From: Chloromonas sp. AAM2
Taxonomy: Eukaryota; Chlorophyta; Chlorophyceae; Chlamydomonadales; Chlamydomonadaceae
Direction of reading: 5' to 3'
NCBI GenBank assembly: GCA_004335635.1
Contig: QAXH01003785.1
Coordinates: 1-64,000 of the forward strand
DNA length: 64,000 nucleotides
Part shown: in pieces, positions 13,001 through 25,190 of the stretch
Numbering within the stretch: position 1 is the stretch's first letter
Layout of the letters: each line of letters begins with the position of its first letter
Made by a program: the position numbers and the translations under genes
The notes under the pieces: generated by a model
The model's database searches: none
What the model was told of the DNA's origin: nothing
What the model saw: the letters and a program-made list of their open reading frames with translations, nothing else

Positions 13001-13949
13001 TAAGGCTGTAGACCCGCAGCCTGAGCTTTGCTCTTTTGACCGTCCTTCCCAACACTTGGCGCTTTAAAACATTTCCTGACATTGCGAACACATCTGTCAC
13101 ATCACCGAACACAGTTGCAAGAAGCGCCTCACAAATGTCCCTCCTGGATGCCTATGAAATGAGTCCAGCACTGCACCACGTGGCAAAGCGCCTGAGTGCC
13201 TCGATTACCTTCTTCAGCATGAATATATCCGCGTGCACTGTCCCAAACAAGAGGAAAGGGGGCAGGAAAACGAAGGTGAAAATATCAGCCGGCCTCATGC
13301 TCAGCCACAAATTGACTGCATTGCTGAAATGTCCCAGGTTGAAGTAGTGCGCCAAAATCTGAGCAGCAGCCCCTGCGTGTGGAAGTTGTAAGAATCCACA
13401 CACCGCTGAATGAAGTGGCTGCCAATCAGAAGGCCACTGTTCCAGTACGTATGCTGCCACTGATTGATTGACTGACGCTTGCCTCAGCAACACTGCAGGA
13501 GCCAGACTGCCACGTTGTGGCTGCACTAACTAGTACCACTTTTGAAACCTGCACCCTCTCACCTGCAATCAAGCTGGCCAGCGTATTCCATCGTGAGGAA
13601 GCAAGGGCCATAGCCACAATGGCCAGGCCAGCGAAAAGCACTGAGGCAGCACATCAATAGCGGTATCAGACAATGCTACAGGCGCTGCATGTTGCCACAC
13701 CAGCCGTGCATTGGCACAGCCTGTCACAAACCACACTGCTTTGGCATCCCACCTGCATCCACACCTCCTTCTGCAAGGCACAGCGCAGATGTCACCCAGC
13801 ACTCAGCTGTCGGGCTTACCCGCGTGTTTGGTCAAGCGAATGCAGGGTCAGCATCGCATCCTACCAGGCACCAAGCACCAGTGGTAGTTCTCCGGATCAT
13901 CAACGCGATGGTTGTAGTCGACGTCGGCACAGACTGCGTCACCGGCCAT
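4042..13949 (-). CDS. SOS1: SOS1-like plasma-membrane Na+/H+ antiporter, complete copy
   Basis: A plant-type Na+/H+ exchanger of about 1002 residues. Exons: 13865-13949, 13563-13640, 13209-13372, 12744-12927, 12226-12341, 11802-11896, 11509-11605, 11010-11203, 10602-10709, 10207-10360, 8350-8490, 7962-8109, 7696-7820, 7258-7463, 6968-7091, 6703-6788, 6458-6623, 6095-6217, 5847-5942, 5431-5511, 4865-5032, 4424-4568, 4042-4166. All phases agree. Membrane domain (about residues 30-470) shows GTDGVAV (159-164), DGESLFND (182-189, ion-binding ND present), GAAYLAFYVAQ and TMGGLRGALS (around 400). The cytosolic half (about 473 on) aligns in outline with SOS1, for example LRLITGLEFYFESRYTVG and IKFHAVQTYRAS. 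Land-plant SOS1 then has a cyclic-nucleotide-binding-like domain, which I do not find before the TAA stop. The donor after residue 170 is GC. Exons 17 and 23 rest mainly on phase and splice signals. Confidence 0.86.
5206..5290. repeat. Displaced copy of an exon-intron junction of the same gene
   Basis: This intronic segment is nearly identical to 8276-8365, which spans the end of antiporter exon 11 (its last codons, the GTGAGT donor and about 70 bp of following intron). It is a direct partial duplication inside the same gene, about 3 kb downstream in gene direction. The duplicated exon piece carries only a few codons and a donor, without an acceptor. Confidence 0.85.
5281..5316. repeat. TCATGAG heptamer tandem repeat (about 5 copies)
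   Basis: Five direct copies of a 7-bp unit directly abut the displaced exon-intron copy at 5206-5290, within an antiporter intron. Confidence 0.85.
9330..10002. repeat. Long inverted repeat (fold-back element) in the largest antiporter intron
   Basis: The left arm is about 9330-9436 and the right arm about 9903-10002. The core 9361-9424 is a perfect reverse complement of 9917-9980 (64 bp), and the outer parts of the arms are diverged. The spacer is about 490 bp. The element sits in the 1.7-kb intron 8491-10206, by far the longest intron of this gene. The layout resembles a fold-back or MITE-like non-autonomous transposon, but I did not find a clear target-site duplication and see no transposase. 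Confidence 0.75.
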
Positions 13950-14629
13950 CTCCGCTCCAAGTTCTTTTGTTGTCTCAAGTTTTGCCAAGCCCTGGTCAGA
14001 GCACCGGGCTGGACACAGTCGAGGCGGGCGCTCTTGACCCTGCAGTACGTCATCGGTCGTGCTCTACTGGGAAATTGGGACGGGGTAGATGGCGGCGATG
14101 GCGCCACGTGCACTGTCCGTGGTTTTATGACGTCACGTACTTCGGGTCGGAATTGCTTGGAATTGCTTGGAATTGCTCCGCTCGGCGCACAATGATGTTA
14201 CATCGCAAGGAAAGCTGCCTGCCTTCAAGTCAGTGTCCAGTGAGTTGAGTTCCAGTGAGTCAGCAAAAAATGGTCAATCGCTGGACAAGAAAAAAGAATT
14301 TCACGACATACCGCATTCCAGACCGCAAGCCTCGTTAGCCCCGCGTCGGGAGCCAGGAGCACCGCAATTCAAGAATTGAACCGGCCGATCTGCCGTCAGT
14401 GAGACAGGATGCGCTGCTGAGCACAGCCAATGCGCGTCCTAGACAGAAGAATTCCAACTGTTGATGGCATTAGTTCAGCAGTCCAGCGCACGATCACGAC
14501 TGATCATGTCACGAGTTAAGCGCAGCCGGTCCCTCACAACTCGTGCTCCCTGCACCGGCAGCGGCGAGGACAACCGTCAGTCAACTGAGCTGAGGTTGCA
14601 GGCTGCGCGTGACGCATTCTGTAATCCAC
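13950..14629. other. Intergenic region upstream of the complete antiporter gene
   Basis: This 680-bp stretch separates the antiporter start from the end of the first methyltransferase gene, both minus strand, so it should contain the antiporter promoter. A short direct repeat (GGAATTGCTT-like, about three copies near 14150-14180) is the only structure I see. No coding exon is evident. Confidence 0.5.
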
Positions 14630-17600
14630 TTACTCGAACTTAAATTGCCCCGAGTCCAGGATGGTTTGAATCACCAGCTCCTCAACCTTGCACTTGCTTA
14701 CTTCTGGCTGTGTGAAGTTTTGCAGCTCAGCGTATTTACACGGGCACCTGTGAGCACGGATTGAAAAGAGGACGGACAACTTTTGATGCATTTACGAAAT
14801 CTTTCGCCATGTCTGGCGATCGAAATGCATGGAGTTCATGCTGCGACCCCTGCAAAGCTGCTGTGCATGGCCATGGGTGCAGTAGAGCAATAGGTACAGA
14901 GAATATCAGACGTGGGCGCGAATTGAGGTGCATGGGTGTAGTATTTGTACAAAGAAGCTTAGCACTAGGCAACCTGGTCCATGTAAAGACGGTTGCGCAG
15001 CAAGCTGCCCACATGCTGCTGGCATGTCCCTCCCGGACACAATAAGGATCCAGACCAGGAGCGCATGAAAGCACATCAGGCTGCGCGTCAGCAGAATGCA
15101 CGGAATACTCGACCCTCTTCTGAAGTGCCACCTGTCTCTGCAGCCTGCCCACTACATGAGAGGCACATCCGCAGAGTTGCCACATGGCCGCAGAAGTGCA
15201 AGTTCTTACCTTCATATTGGTCTGAAGATTAGGGAAGGTCATCAGTAACCAGCCTTGCGTCTGTCGGTCAGCTGCCACGTGCCTCACCTGTTTCTGACCA
15301 GTAGGTTTGCAGGCAGATGCATACATGACCGAGAGGCGGTGGCAAATGGAAAGCTGGGGTCCACGGGCTTGATGAACCACTCTGCAACGAAAAGCGATGA
15401 CAAGACAGTGAGGCAGTGATTGTTGACTAGCAGGTTGTGAAATGTTAACAAACGATTGTCGACTCTTCCCTGTGTAAAGGGTAAACAAACCAAGGAGGAT
15501 TTGTTGCGTTTAGTACTCAGTGCTTGCTAAGCTGGACTGGGCATGTGACCTGGGCTCGTGCTGTGCCCTATACTCTCACAATCTCACGCCCTACACTCAT
15601 ACAACAGACAACAGACAACCAAGCCTCACCCTTTTGAGCGTTTTGACTGGGGCCCATTGCTCCTGCCAGCCCCTTGAACTGCACATCCGGGCAGGAGAAC
15701 AAAAGAAATTTAAGAATTTGAGTCGTCTGTGATGGGGAGCAGTGATGTGGAGCAGTGATCAAAGACCAAGCTCTTTGCTGCCTACATATCAGGCGATGCC
15801 CATCCAATTGAGTTGAGTTGGCCACTTGGGCGCCAGGTGACATCACCCACCTTAAGCAGGTCGCCACGCGTTGCCCACAGGTTGGTGTTGTAAGGGAACA
15901 TGGAACGCAAACTGGAACAAACAAAGAGCAGCAACACGGGTGTGCCACAGTTAGCATTTCGATTCACACAGGAGGCGCTCTCACCATCCATGCCTTCCAG
16001 TGCGCACACTGTACTCTGTTTGAGTAGCCGTCAGCACACATGTTACTTCGGTATGCAAAACAGCCTGCATTGGAGCTGGAGATACCACATTGTCCTAGAT
16101 TGCTGTACATTTCAAAGAGGGACTGATGCCAACACCGATTCACTGCCATCAGGAGAGGTGTGGCATGCATGGCAACATACCGTAATCTCATTTGGAGTTC
16201 GTAACACATAGAGTTACGCATGCTGTCCTCACCTCTTGGGGTGGGCATCCTCTGGCATGCGGCAGTCGCGCCACTGCTCGTTGACTATCCTGCATGCACG
16301 CGAGGGCAGATGCAGGTGCTGCATACTGTTGAGCAACGGATACTGACACAAAAACTTCAGGGGACAGCAAGCAAATGTCACGAAAAGCTGGCTCATGAGC
16401 CTTCGCATGCTCAGCCACGTGCCTCATATGCTGCGTGTATGCCAGCTGCCACAGGCAAGCCAGGTCTGCATGACATGGACGAATGCTGCCTATGGTACCA
16501 GCCGGCCGCTGCAGCAAGCTGTGTGTGTGGCTGTACGGCTTGGTGATTGGCTTGACGTGACTCACACCAAGTCCCCCTTGAAGGGGCATATGAGCTTCTT
16601 GGTGAGCGGCTGCCTCGCCCGTACATCCCGAAGAACAGACAGGAATTCCTTGGCGTCCTGTGGCACAGGGCAAAGCAAAATTCACTTGGACGCTGGTCCT
16701 TTGCACTGTCAGGATGGCCTGTGTCAAAATAGTATACGAGCGGGGGCTGGCGCTTATGCAGGTGTGCATGTTCACAGTGGACTACACATGAGGCTGCGTT
16801 GTGCAGGTGTGCATGTTCACAGTGGACTACACATGAGGCTGCGTTATGCGGGTGTGCATGTTCACAGTGGACTACACATGAGGCTGCGTTATGCAGGTGT
16901 GCATGTTCACAGTGGACTACACATGAGGCTGCGTTGTGCATGTGCATGTGCATGTGCATGTGCAGACGATTACCCTGACGCAGAAGATCACCTTGGACGC
17001 AGGTTTCGCTTGGGCTACCCACGCCCAGACAACTGATTGCAACAAACCACATCTTTCCATGTTCAATCTTCACTCAAAAGCAGGCATGGGCACACCACCA
17101 CCACCAACAACAACAACACACTGTGGCCATGCACACGCACCCTGTTGTCTGCCACAGGTGCCGCAGAGAGCTATGCCACCACCCTAGCCACATCTGACGA
17201 GGCGTTGTCGGACTGAGCACCAGCAGTCCTTTGCAATGCGAGTATGATGATATTGTACATGGAGCTTAAGCCATCTTCTGTTCGACTTGTCGAACGATAC
17301 TGATGTAAAAAGGCACTCACTCGCTCACTCACTCACTCACCTGGCTGTCGTAAAGCAGACGCTCTGCCGTGACCTGTGGGAGGGCCGGGAAGTGCCCGGG
17401 TGGAAATATCGGCCCCTTGCCTATGTGGTCAAGCATCTGCAGGTGGGTATCAAGCATCATGGAGTCCTTGCTTTCACTGTCGAGACGCCAACACCCACAA
17501 TCTTTGCATGCAGTATGGGGCAGCTGAATGATTTGCAGGTACAAGCAACTTAACGACCATTGGGCTGTGAACCGTCGTCAGATTGTTGCGGAGCACGGGG

Positions 17601-20600
17601 TGCTGACCTGGCTGATATCCTGGCCACGGTGTTAGCAGACTCTGCTAGCGCACATGCTTGATGCACACGGGCAAGGCTGCTGTTAAATGGTGCTAGAATG
17701 GTGCTGAAAAGTACAAGATCTACTGGCTATACCTGGTGTTATAAGTACAGGCTAACCTAGCACTGGTTTTGATCTTGGCTTGGGCGCCAGTCACCAAACT
17801 GTAAGCAACTCACCATGCCAATCTTGTATCCTGACTTGATGAGTGTTATCAGCATCTCAGGGTGGTCTGTGACCAGGTGTGACCAGCTAGGGTCATGGGC
17901 GGCGGCTTTCTCAGCCAGGCCTGCGCCACAGCACAGGGGCGGCAGGAAACGACCACGATGACATGGAAACCGGTCGTGAAAAGGACGCTGGAAACTGCCT
18001 CGACAAGTCAAGAGCACAAATTGCACTTCCTGAGATTTTGGCATTATGATATGAGGGCGCTGGCAAGCTGCACCACAGAAGTCTGAGTCAGATTCCCATG
18101 TTCTGACGGCAGTGCAGCCTGTATGTGAGTTTATGTGCGGGGTTGTCGCGGCTGTTGACTGCAGCAGAGATCACAGCTGCATGCCTTGAACAGTGTGCAA
18201 CAGTCTCCTAATCCGAGACAGTGTGCAGCACCATCAACTTGTTGACGTGATGTTCCACTGTCAGACAGGTCTGCATGACAATGCATCAGGTGACTACTGG
18301 AAGATGAAACAGCAAAGAATCTTCTGTGAAAAAAGATGAAACAGCTTGCTAGGTTCCATGTACAGGGGCAATCAACCTCTGCTGAGTCGGTTTCAACGCC
18401 CTTTGCTTGTGTGAGGCCTGCTATTCGTGCCTCTCTCTTCATGAGAACATCAATCACTGCGCACCTGGGCTGTACTCAAACACCACATTCTCCACAGTGT
18501 GTGCCTTGAACAGTCCAGAGGCTGACTTCATCACCATGGGCTCGAAACCCTCAACGTCAACCTGCAGTTTACACGTGAAAGGCGGAACAAACACGTCACA
18601 CACCAGTGTGCCATCGTTTAGCTCATGAATGCTTCCACTTCTTTGATGCCGTGTGGCGCTTGCATTGTGTGGCCTGCTGGTGACCTCCAGGTCATGATGC
18701 GCAGGGTGCAGAAGCTGTGCAGGGTTCAAGCGCACAGAGAGTCAGGATGCACGCATCACTGGACCTGCTCCTTGCCTGCACGCCCGATGTGCTGCTTTGG
18801 AGCCAAACAGAACACTGCAAACACTTGTCAGTGTCTCATTCCATTCAACATGATCTGGTTTTCTCCTTACAGCTGGCTGGCCTCACCCGGCGCATGGCTT
18901 GGAACCATCACATGTGCAGTGCAAGTTCCATGCTCATCTCCAGAAGGCCTTTACCTAGCCCTAGAATAACCACAAAGTGACGTCATGATGACCATAGCTT
19001 AACGCATGACGTGGGCTTTTGCTCTTCTGACCTAGTCCTCAGTTAACTGATCACCTGTTTATCGCCTTTTGTTGTTCCCTGTAGCTATGACTTGTTTGCG
19101 TGTAATAATATCTACCTGTAATAAGGTTGTTTGTTACCTATTTGTTACCATGGTGCATACGTCTTCTCAGTCCTGCGCACCTTCATGAGTAGGACGTCCT
19201 CTGACACGACCCCATCCAACCGCTCAGTCTCAACCGACATCTCAGTCGGCTCTGCAAGTGGTGGGCACAGCTCACACGTCACAGGCAGTTGAGTTAGGCT
19301 TTTGCCCAGCCCTCTCCACCATGGGTAAGTTTGCTTGCAGATGACACACCCAGCTGGATGACAGGCAACTGGCAACTGCTTCCCTTGAAGGCCGATTGCT
19401 GTGGTGTAGTGCAGTGCGGTGATGCGACCCAGAGTGTGTCGATCATCCAACCTTACTTTGCGACCCGAACTGGTTGATGCCCGAGACGCTGGCTGTGCCC
19501 CACACGCCCAGGGTGGGTGCCTGCAGCAGGGAAGGCAGCACAGCGCCAGCCTAGGTGGAGATTCTCATCAGGAGTTGTCTGCAACAATCATGCACTCAAA
19601 ACCAGTGAATTCATGGAGCGCACGTCGCTGTCACCACCATGAACCAATGATCCCACAGCAATTGGGCAGACATGCTGTAGTTGTGCGGTCCAAGGCTCCA
19701 TGCGGTGTTTTGACAGGATGTCACAATGGTTTACTCACACGGCTTGGGCCATCTTGCATCACATGCTGGTCATGCTATCATTATCGCAAACCCCTACCTG
19801 CATGGTCACTGTTTGCCCGTCCTGGTCTGAAACGACCCTGTCCCGAATCGTCACTAGATGGCTGACGTTATTTACAGCCAAAGTGTATGATAAGACTGCT
19901 CGGAAGTGTGGCACGGGCTCCCATGCAATGACCCTGTGCAGCGCATGAAGACAGGACAAGAGCTGAGGCTACCGGGCACATGAGCTCAGGGTGCATGGTG
20001 CATGGAACGGTCCTTGGTGAGCCTGATACAAGCAGGCACCGTGAGGAGCAGTGAGCCTGAGCCAGGAAAGAATATGAATTGCTGAATGCTGTCTGGACAG
20101 CCTCTCTGGCATAAAGTGAAAGAGTGAAAGGGCAAATAATAATCTCTGGCATCAAGTGAATGGGAACATAGGCAGCCTCCCTGGTCCCAGCAACATGGGA
20201 TGAAATGAATGCATGAGAAGGCTTTGTGAGTGTACTTATACCAGGCAGGCGCGTCACATGACCTGTGCAAGCAATGACCTCTCCATGTGTCAGCCCGAGT
20301 TCCTAGCCAGTGTGTGCCGTTTTACAACGGGCACGCTATTACACGCTGTGGCCTGTGTGCCAGAGCCCTGGCCCCTCACCTGCAGCCCAGCAGCGCGGCA
20401 TACACAGAAAAGTATCCAAAGTTGGCGCCGACGTCCACCACCACGCGCCGCTTTCCTGTTGCACTGTCAATGCAGTTGCCTTCCAATACCATCTTGAAAA
20501 TCTGAAATCAAGAGCAGCAACAGGGAGGGTGGGGACGGGGGTTTGAAAAGTCGGAGACCGTAGCACCAAGAATGTTGAAAATTGGACCACTTTTGGAACC

Positions 20601-23600
20601 CACCCAGAAATGGATCAGAATTACATGAGAAGGGGCTCAGTCGACAGCCCTTGTCAAGGCCTATCCGCTGGACAACTTGGTTGCATAGTTCACTTAAACA
20701 ATGCCTCACTTGTGGATCATCAAAGCCCAGCCGGCCCTAACCGAATCTTAAGCGCCACCCATGTCTCAGGGGGCATGCCAAGGGTAAACCTCACGTTCAA
20801 GTTAGGCAAGCACATCCCGCTCTGCATACGGCTTTGGATCGATGCTTGCGTGACCTGCGGCCTGGCGCCGCAGCTGACGCAGGCCGCGCCAGCCCCGGCA
20901 CCCTCTGACACTTGCCCAGCCCATAACAAACCACCCACAAGGCCAGGCTGGGGAATGAAGGTGATTTTGAATAGCCCTTAACAAGCCCTTAACATCTCCA
21001 ACCACATCTTCAGAAGCCTTGAATTCGTTGTGGTTGAGCCGTAAAACAAAAACAATACTCAAGAAGGTCGAAGAAGTCGTGTACTACACAGTCAACCATC
21101 TCAGAATGACCTGAAACCTTGGATTTCAAGTGTCACACCGTTCGTACAAGAGGTTCAGAGATACCCACTCCCACCTATCGTCCTTTTCTATACAACCCCC
21201 GACGCTGGCAGCAAGCAAGCACTTTCAGGCACTTTAGGAAATCAACCTGCTGCGCATGTGCAATTCACTGCCAGAAATGGCAAACTGTGTGTCTCCAGCG
21301 CCAATAGGCTTGTTTCCAGATACCTGCCTTGGTTCCGAGTCTGCGCAAAAACTAGCACTTTGTTAACATTGGTTGTACAGTATGTGTAGTTGATGCGCCG
21401 GTCATGCCCCAATACCAAAGCCGGGTACGGGTGGCGCATGAGGGTTGCTGGGCCAGAACGAGCACAATCCGTGCGCCCTGCCTGCCCCGCTCACCGCCGT
21501 GATGCCTCCCTCCAGCCAGCCGCTCCTGCTGAGGCTCTCCGACACGTCCAGGTCCTTGGCAGGGTCCGTGTAAAGCACCTGCAAAGCGTGCACACACGGA
21601 AAGAATGCATTGACTTGTGGAACAGCCTCCTGGTGCACGTGTGTGTGTGTGTCTACTATCTGTCACGGCTGGACAGCCCTCCTTGGCACTGGCCTTTGGT
21701 AGGCGACCCAGGCAGGTTCAGCACGCCTGCCCTCCCAGTTTCCCTGGCCTCACCCGGAAGGGTGGCTTTGTTAGCGTCATGCGCGAGTGCAGCGGTATCT
21801 TGAGCGTCTGGGTCAGGTGCCCCACTGGCCCGCCCTCCTTCCTGAAACACAACACGACAGGATGTGACCGGGTCACAAGTTTGTTTACTACCAACACCGG
21901 CAGAAAGGCAAACCATGCATGACATAATCAGCAGGAAAGCCAGCGTATGTTCTGCCAGCTCTTGTTTGCTCGAAAGCATTGGCAAGCAACCCGGCCTGGT
22001 GCCTCCCATGCAAGCTGAGCCCGCCTGAGTGGACACATCCAGTGTGTGTCAGCTATCTCCCGGCTCACCATGTGCCGGGTGCGGGTGCGCCTGTCCAGGG
22101 CCCACAGTCGCTGCAGTCAGTGCCCTGCGAGTGGTGACGTCACACCGCCCTTGTCCGCCTCTTAGCGTGTGCCTTGTCCTGCTCTGCCGCACGTTAGTGC
22201 TTTAATGGTACCGATCAGATCTGTTCTGGGTTGAACAGTCACCCGCTTCATGTGAGGAAAGCCAAGTGTTGAATCATATTGGGTACCGCCTGCTTTTTGA
22301 ATGCGTAAGCATTTGTGCAGGCTGGCTGCATTCATGCGTGTCTTCAACTGGTGCAATTAGCCAGGTACCCACCAGGTCGCAGTGCACCTCCCTCTGCCTG
22401 GGGTCGTCAGGGTGGCCCTCGTCACACACACCGTCCCTGGCCTGGGGAGCATGGGCAACGATTGAACGGATCCATTGACGAAACAAATTTCAGATTGCGT
22501 CAGCTATTTCTTCCTCATACTGGACATTCGTTGGCTCCCTGAGCCTGCTTGTAATCGGTGCATGGTAGAGCATCCTTTCCGAGTGCAGTGTTCAAACCAC
22601 ATGCGCCAGCCCTGGACACCGGGTGACAGGTTGGTAACCCTCAACTCTTATGCTGTTAGGTAATGTAGAGGCTGGCACATGAAAGCCTTACGCAGCAACA
22701 TGGGACAGGAGCAGCAATGAGCCAAATCAGGCACGATGTGGCTGTGACCATGTGTGTCAATCCATCGACAATTCCATATCCACGCTGCGTATGACGGGGA
22801 TCCTTCTTTCCTCGTTCTGTTGAGTGCGTTGAGTGGCTACATGTAGCCCACACGCTGACCAAAATCCGTCCTGCTTGGCTCGCCTCACATTGCTGCAACC
22901 GGCCCATGCTATGCGAACAGGTCGGCAAAGCAATCCAGCCTCAGCCTCAACATGCAATGCGCATCGCACTTCCCGCCCACCTACCTTTGGACATGTATCT
23001 GAGCACTGGTGCACTAGCTTATTTGCCCCTGTGAGGCTTATGAGCGCCTGAAGGGAGGCGCCCGCCGCTGCCTGCATGGATCCGGCTGCCGCCTGCATGG
23101 ACTGCATGGACTCATGCCCGCCTGAGATCAGCCTGTCAGCATGCTGCTTGCTGGAGCCTGCATAATGCACACAACGTAGCAGCTACACAACAGATGTTGT
23201 ACCATACCATACTGATCCTGGGTTTGTTTTTTGGGTGTCGGGTATTGCAGGCTTTTTACGATGATTGCCGCTGCCGCACATATGTTGTGTTGAGCCACTG
23301 GAGGATGGCATGCGTGCTGAAGTCATGGGCATCTCCTCGTTCTGCCTGGATTAAAAGGGCAGGCCATGGCTGACGCCTCATGGTGTCACTGAAGTACTGT
23401 ACCGGTAGATGACCTGTGATAAACTGGTTCAGCCGGTTTATTGTGCTGCCTTGACCTGCTGGCCGTCCTGCATACCAGCAAAGGCTCTACCACCTGGTGC
23501 AGCAACTTGCTACAATGATCACTGGTCTAAGTCATTGGTGTGACTGCCTGTCACACACCTATGAAGAACCCCACGACAAACAGGAACGCACAGCAGGCAA

Positions 23601-23673
23601 GGACTAGCGACACAGTGCGCATGCTGCAGCTGCTGCCGCCCTCCCGCCTCCTTCTGAAACCATCCGTCATCAT
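14630..23673 (-). CDS. FkbM-family methyltransferase with type II membrane anchor (copy 1, 582 aa)
   Basis: A predicted SAM-dependent O-methyltransferase of the FkbM family. Exons: 23559-23673, 22985-23157, 22373-22441, 22069-22124, 21754-21841, 21495-21578, 20380-20501, 19798-19933, 19457-19520, 19181-19251, 18465-18561, 17814-17920, 17341-17436, 16566-16657, 16233-16289, 15851-15911, 15630-15678, 15288-15381, 14630-14747; phases agree throughout. The N-terminus has a basic stretch (RRRR, residues 7-10), then a hydrophobic segment (about 20-38) typical of a Golgi signal anchor. A Cys-rich segment follows (GVCDEG...VHCDLGTDCSDCGPW). The fold shows VVVDVGANFGYF (215-226, SAM motif I), WEPVPHFR (240-247) and DVEGFEP (328-334). 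A C-terminal region of about 200 residues ends in a CPC-containing tail. The TAA stop overlaps a donor-like GTAAGT, so a further exon cannot be excluded. The substrate is unknown; a glycan is plausible given the anchor. Confidence 0.87.
16758..16937. repeat. 45-bp tandem repeat, four copies
   Basis: Four almost identical 45-bp units, differing at one or two positions, lie in the intron between methyltransferase exons 13 and 14. Because 45 is a multiple of 3, long open frames run through the array on both strands. I treat these as repeat artefacts, not protein. Confidence 0.92.
16938..16965. repeat. GCATGT hexamer repeat
   Basis: About four and a half copies of a GCATGT hexamer directly follow the 45-bp array. 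It belongs to the TGCATG-rich repeats seen elsewhere in the window. Confidence 0.85.
17315..17340. repeat. CTCA tetramer repeat covering a splice donor
   Basis: On the gene (minus) strand this reads GTGAGT repeated at 4-bp steps, starting exactly at the donor of methyltransferase exon 13 (exon end 17341). Several equivalent donors are therefore available, each shifting the frame. Confidence 0.85.
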
Positions 23674-24649
23674 GGCTGGTCAGCACCCTGAAACACATGC
23701 ACACACAGAGAGCGTCTGACTGACAAAACATTGGCAGCAGTGCATGCCACCTGCTATTAAACAGACGGTATCACATGTACTGCGAATTAAGGTTTCATAA
23801 GTATTTCTCCAAGCCCAAAGCTCACAGCTGCCATCCTTGGAAGCCAAGTGTGCCAAGCTTCTGGCATTAGCGAGACATGTGCTGCGCCTAATTGATACGC
23901 AAGATTGGCAGGTAAGATTGGCCACTCGCCATGCAGAGAGCAGGAACACAAAGCCTGGCTGATGGGAATCGTGTGCCACACACACAAGAGCTCCAACTCA
24001 GAAGCTGTGCGCTTGATGGCCTGTGAGGCCTTGCTTTCGCCATCATGGCCACAACCAACATCAGCATGGGCAGCTCGTGATGACAAACAGGTATGTCTGC
24101 CTCACTCACGGACAAAGTGAAGCTGAAGTGCAGCAAAGGCAAGCTGCCCTGCTTCAAGGGCGCCAGTGCGTAAGGATCTCCATAACTAGAAACGAGCAAT
24201 GCTATGATGTGGTCATAGCAGCACGGATGTGAACGTGGAAAGCCCGGAACGCTAAGAACCCTGGGCTGTCCCGTTATGCCAGTTTTCGATAACCGCTCTG
24301 GCAAAAACCTGTGTCGATCAAAGATGGGCTGCTGTGCTTCACAAGGCTGCCACTGCTCCTGGCAAAGCATTGATGCTCTGTTGCTTGCGCACTTTCTGTT
24401 CAAATTGTCGCGACAACGTTTTTAATGGTGTGGATTGCCTTGGTCATGAATTACACGAGCTTCCAACGAGTCTGCTATTCTGGTGGCCGAATCCATTCCT
24501 CCGTGTGCGTTCATGTGCAACCAATGATGTCGATGCGGCATGTTCAAGCATGCAGAAGCATCTCTGGACGTGTCGTCAACGAGTGGACAAGGAAACCCAT
24601 AGTGGAAGCTGCTCGGCATCATGCATAACATGAGTCAGTGTCAGTCAAG

Positions 24650-25190
24650 CTCTCGAGCAGGTACCTGTTACATGCATGGAACGGAACTTGAAGCCTGCAT
24701 GCATGCATGGCACGTGTTGCTTGCATGGACCGGCATGGACCGGCATGGATCGCATTGCATGCATGGCAGGTGCATAAAGCGGCACCTGTGTCGAACTCAT
24801 GGACCGACGCATGCTTCATTCCTGGAGTGGTGCTTTTCGCATGCGGTGGCACGCTTGCTTCAAAGGTCGTTGTTGCAGATAACTGCGTGCCGCTGACAAC
24901 AACAGGGTCAGCGGTGGTTGGTTTGGTCCGCAGTAACATGCTGACCGAGACGTTGGCTGACGATTGCAAAAGCTGCACACCTGAAACAGTCCAATAACAC
25001 AAATTATGCTCTTTTAGAGCACTGGACCTGTTAGTGGTGGCCTAGCCTGGAGTCTTCAAAATAAAAGCTGATTGCTTGAGAGAAGAGCCGTGTTGAACTC
25101 GCAAATCGCTGCCAGAACTCTTGCCTTGACAGCGACTGTGACTGGACGATTACATGAGGACACGGGGAGGATGAAGCATTTTGCCCGGCA
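24650..25190. repeat. Segmental direct duplication, copy 1
   Basis: This segment resembles 26160-26685 in the same orientation over several blocks, for example the stretches around 24881-24975 versus 26377-26470 and 25085-25190 versus 26575-26680. Both copies start with TGCATGCA-rich sequence. They are clearly diverged, with small indels, so the duplication is not recent. Confidence 0.75.

Noticed and set aside
16395..17073. Long open frames on both strands over the 45-bp array, and the idea of a CRISPR-like array
   Set aside because: The units are contiguous direct repeats with no unique spacers, in a eukaryotic intron. Open frames result from a unit length divisible by 3.
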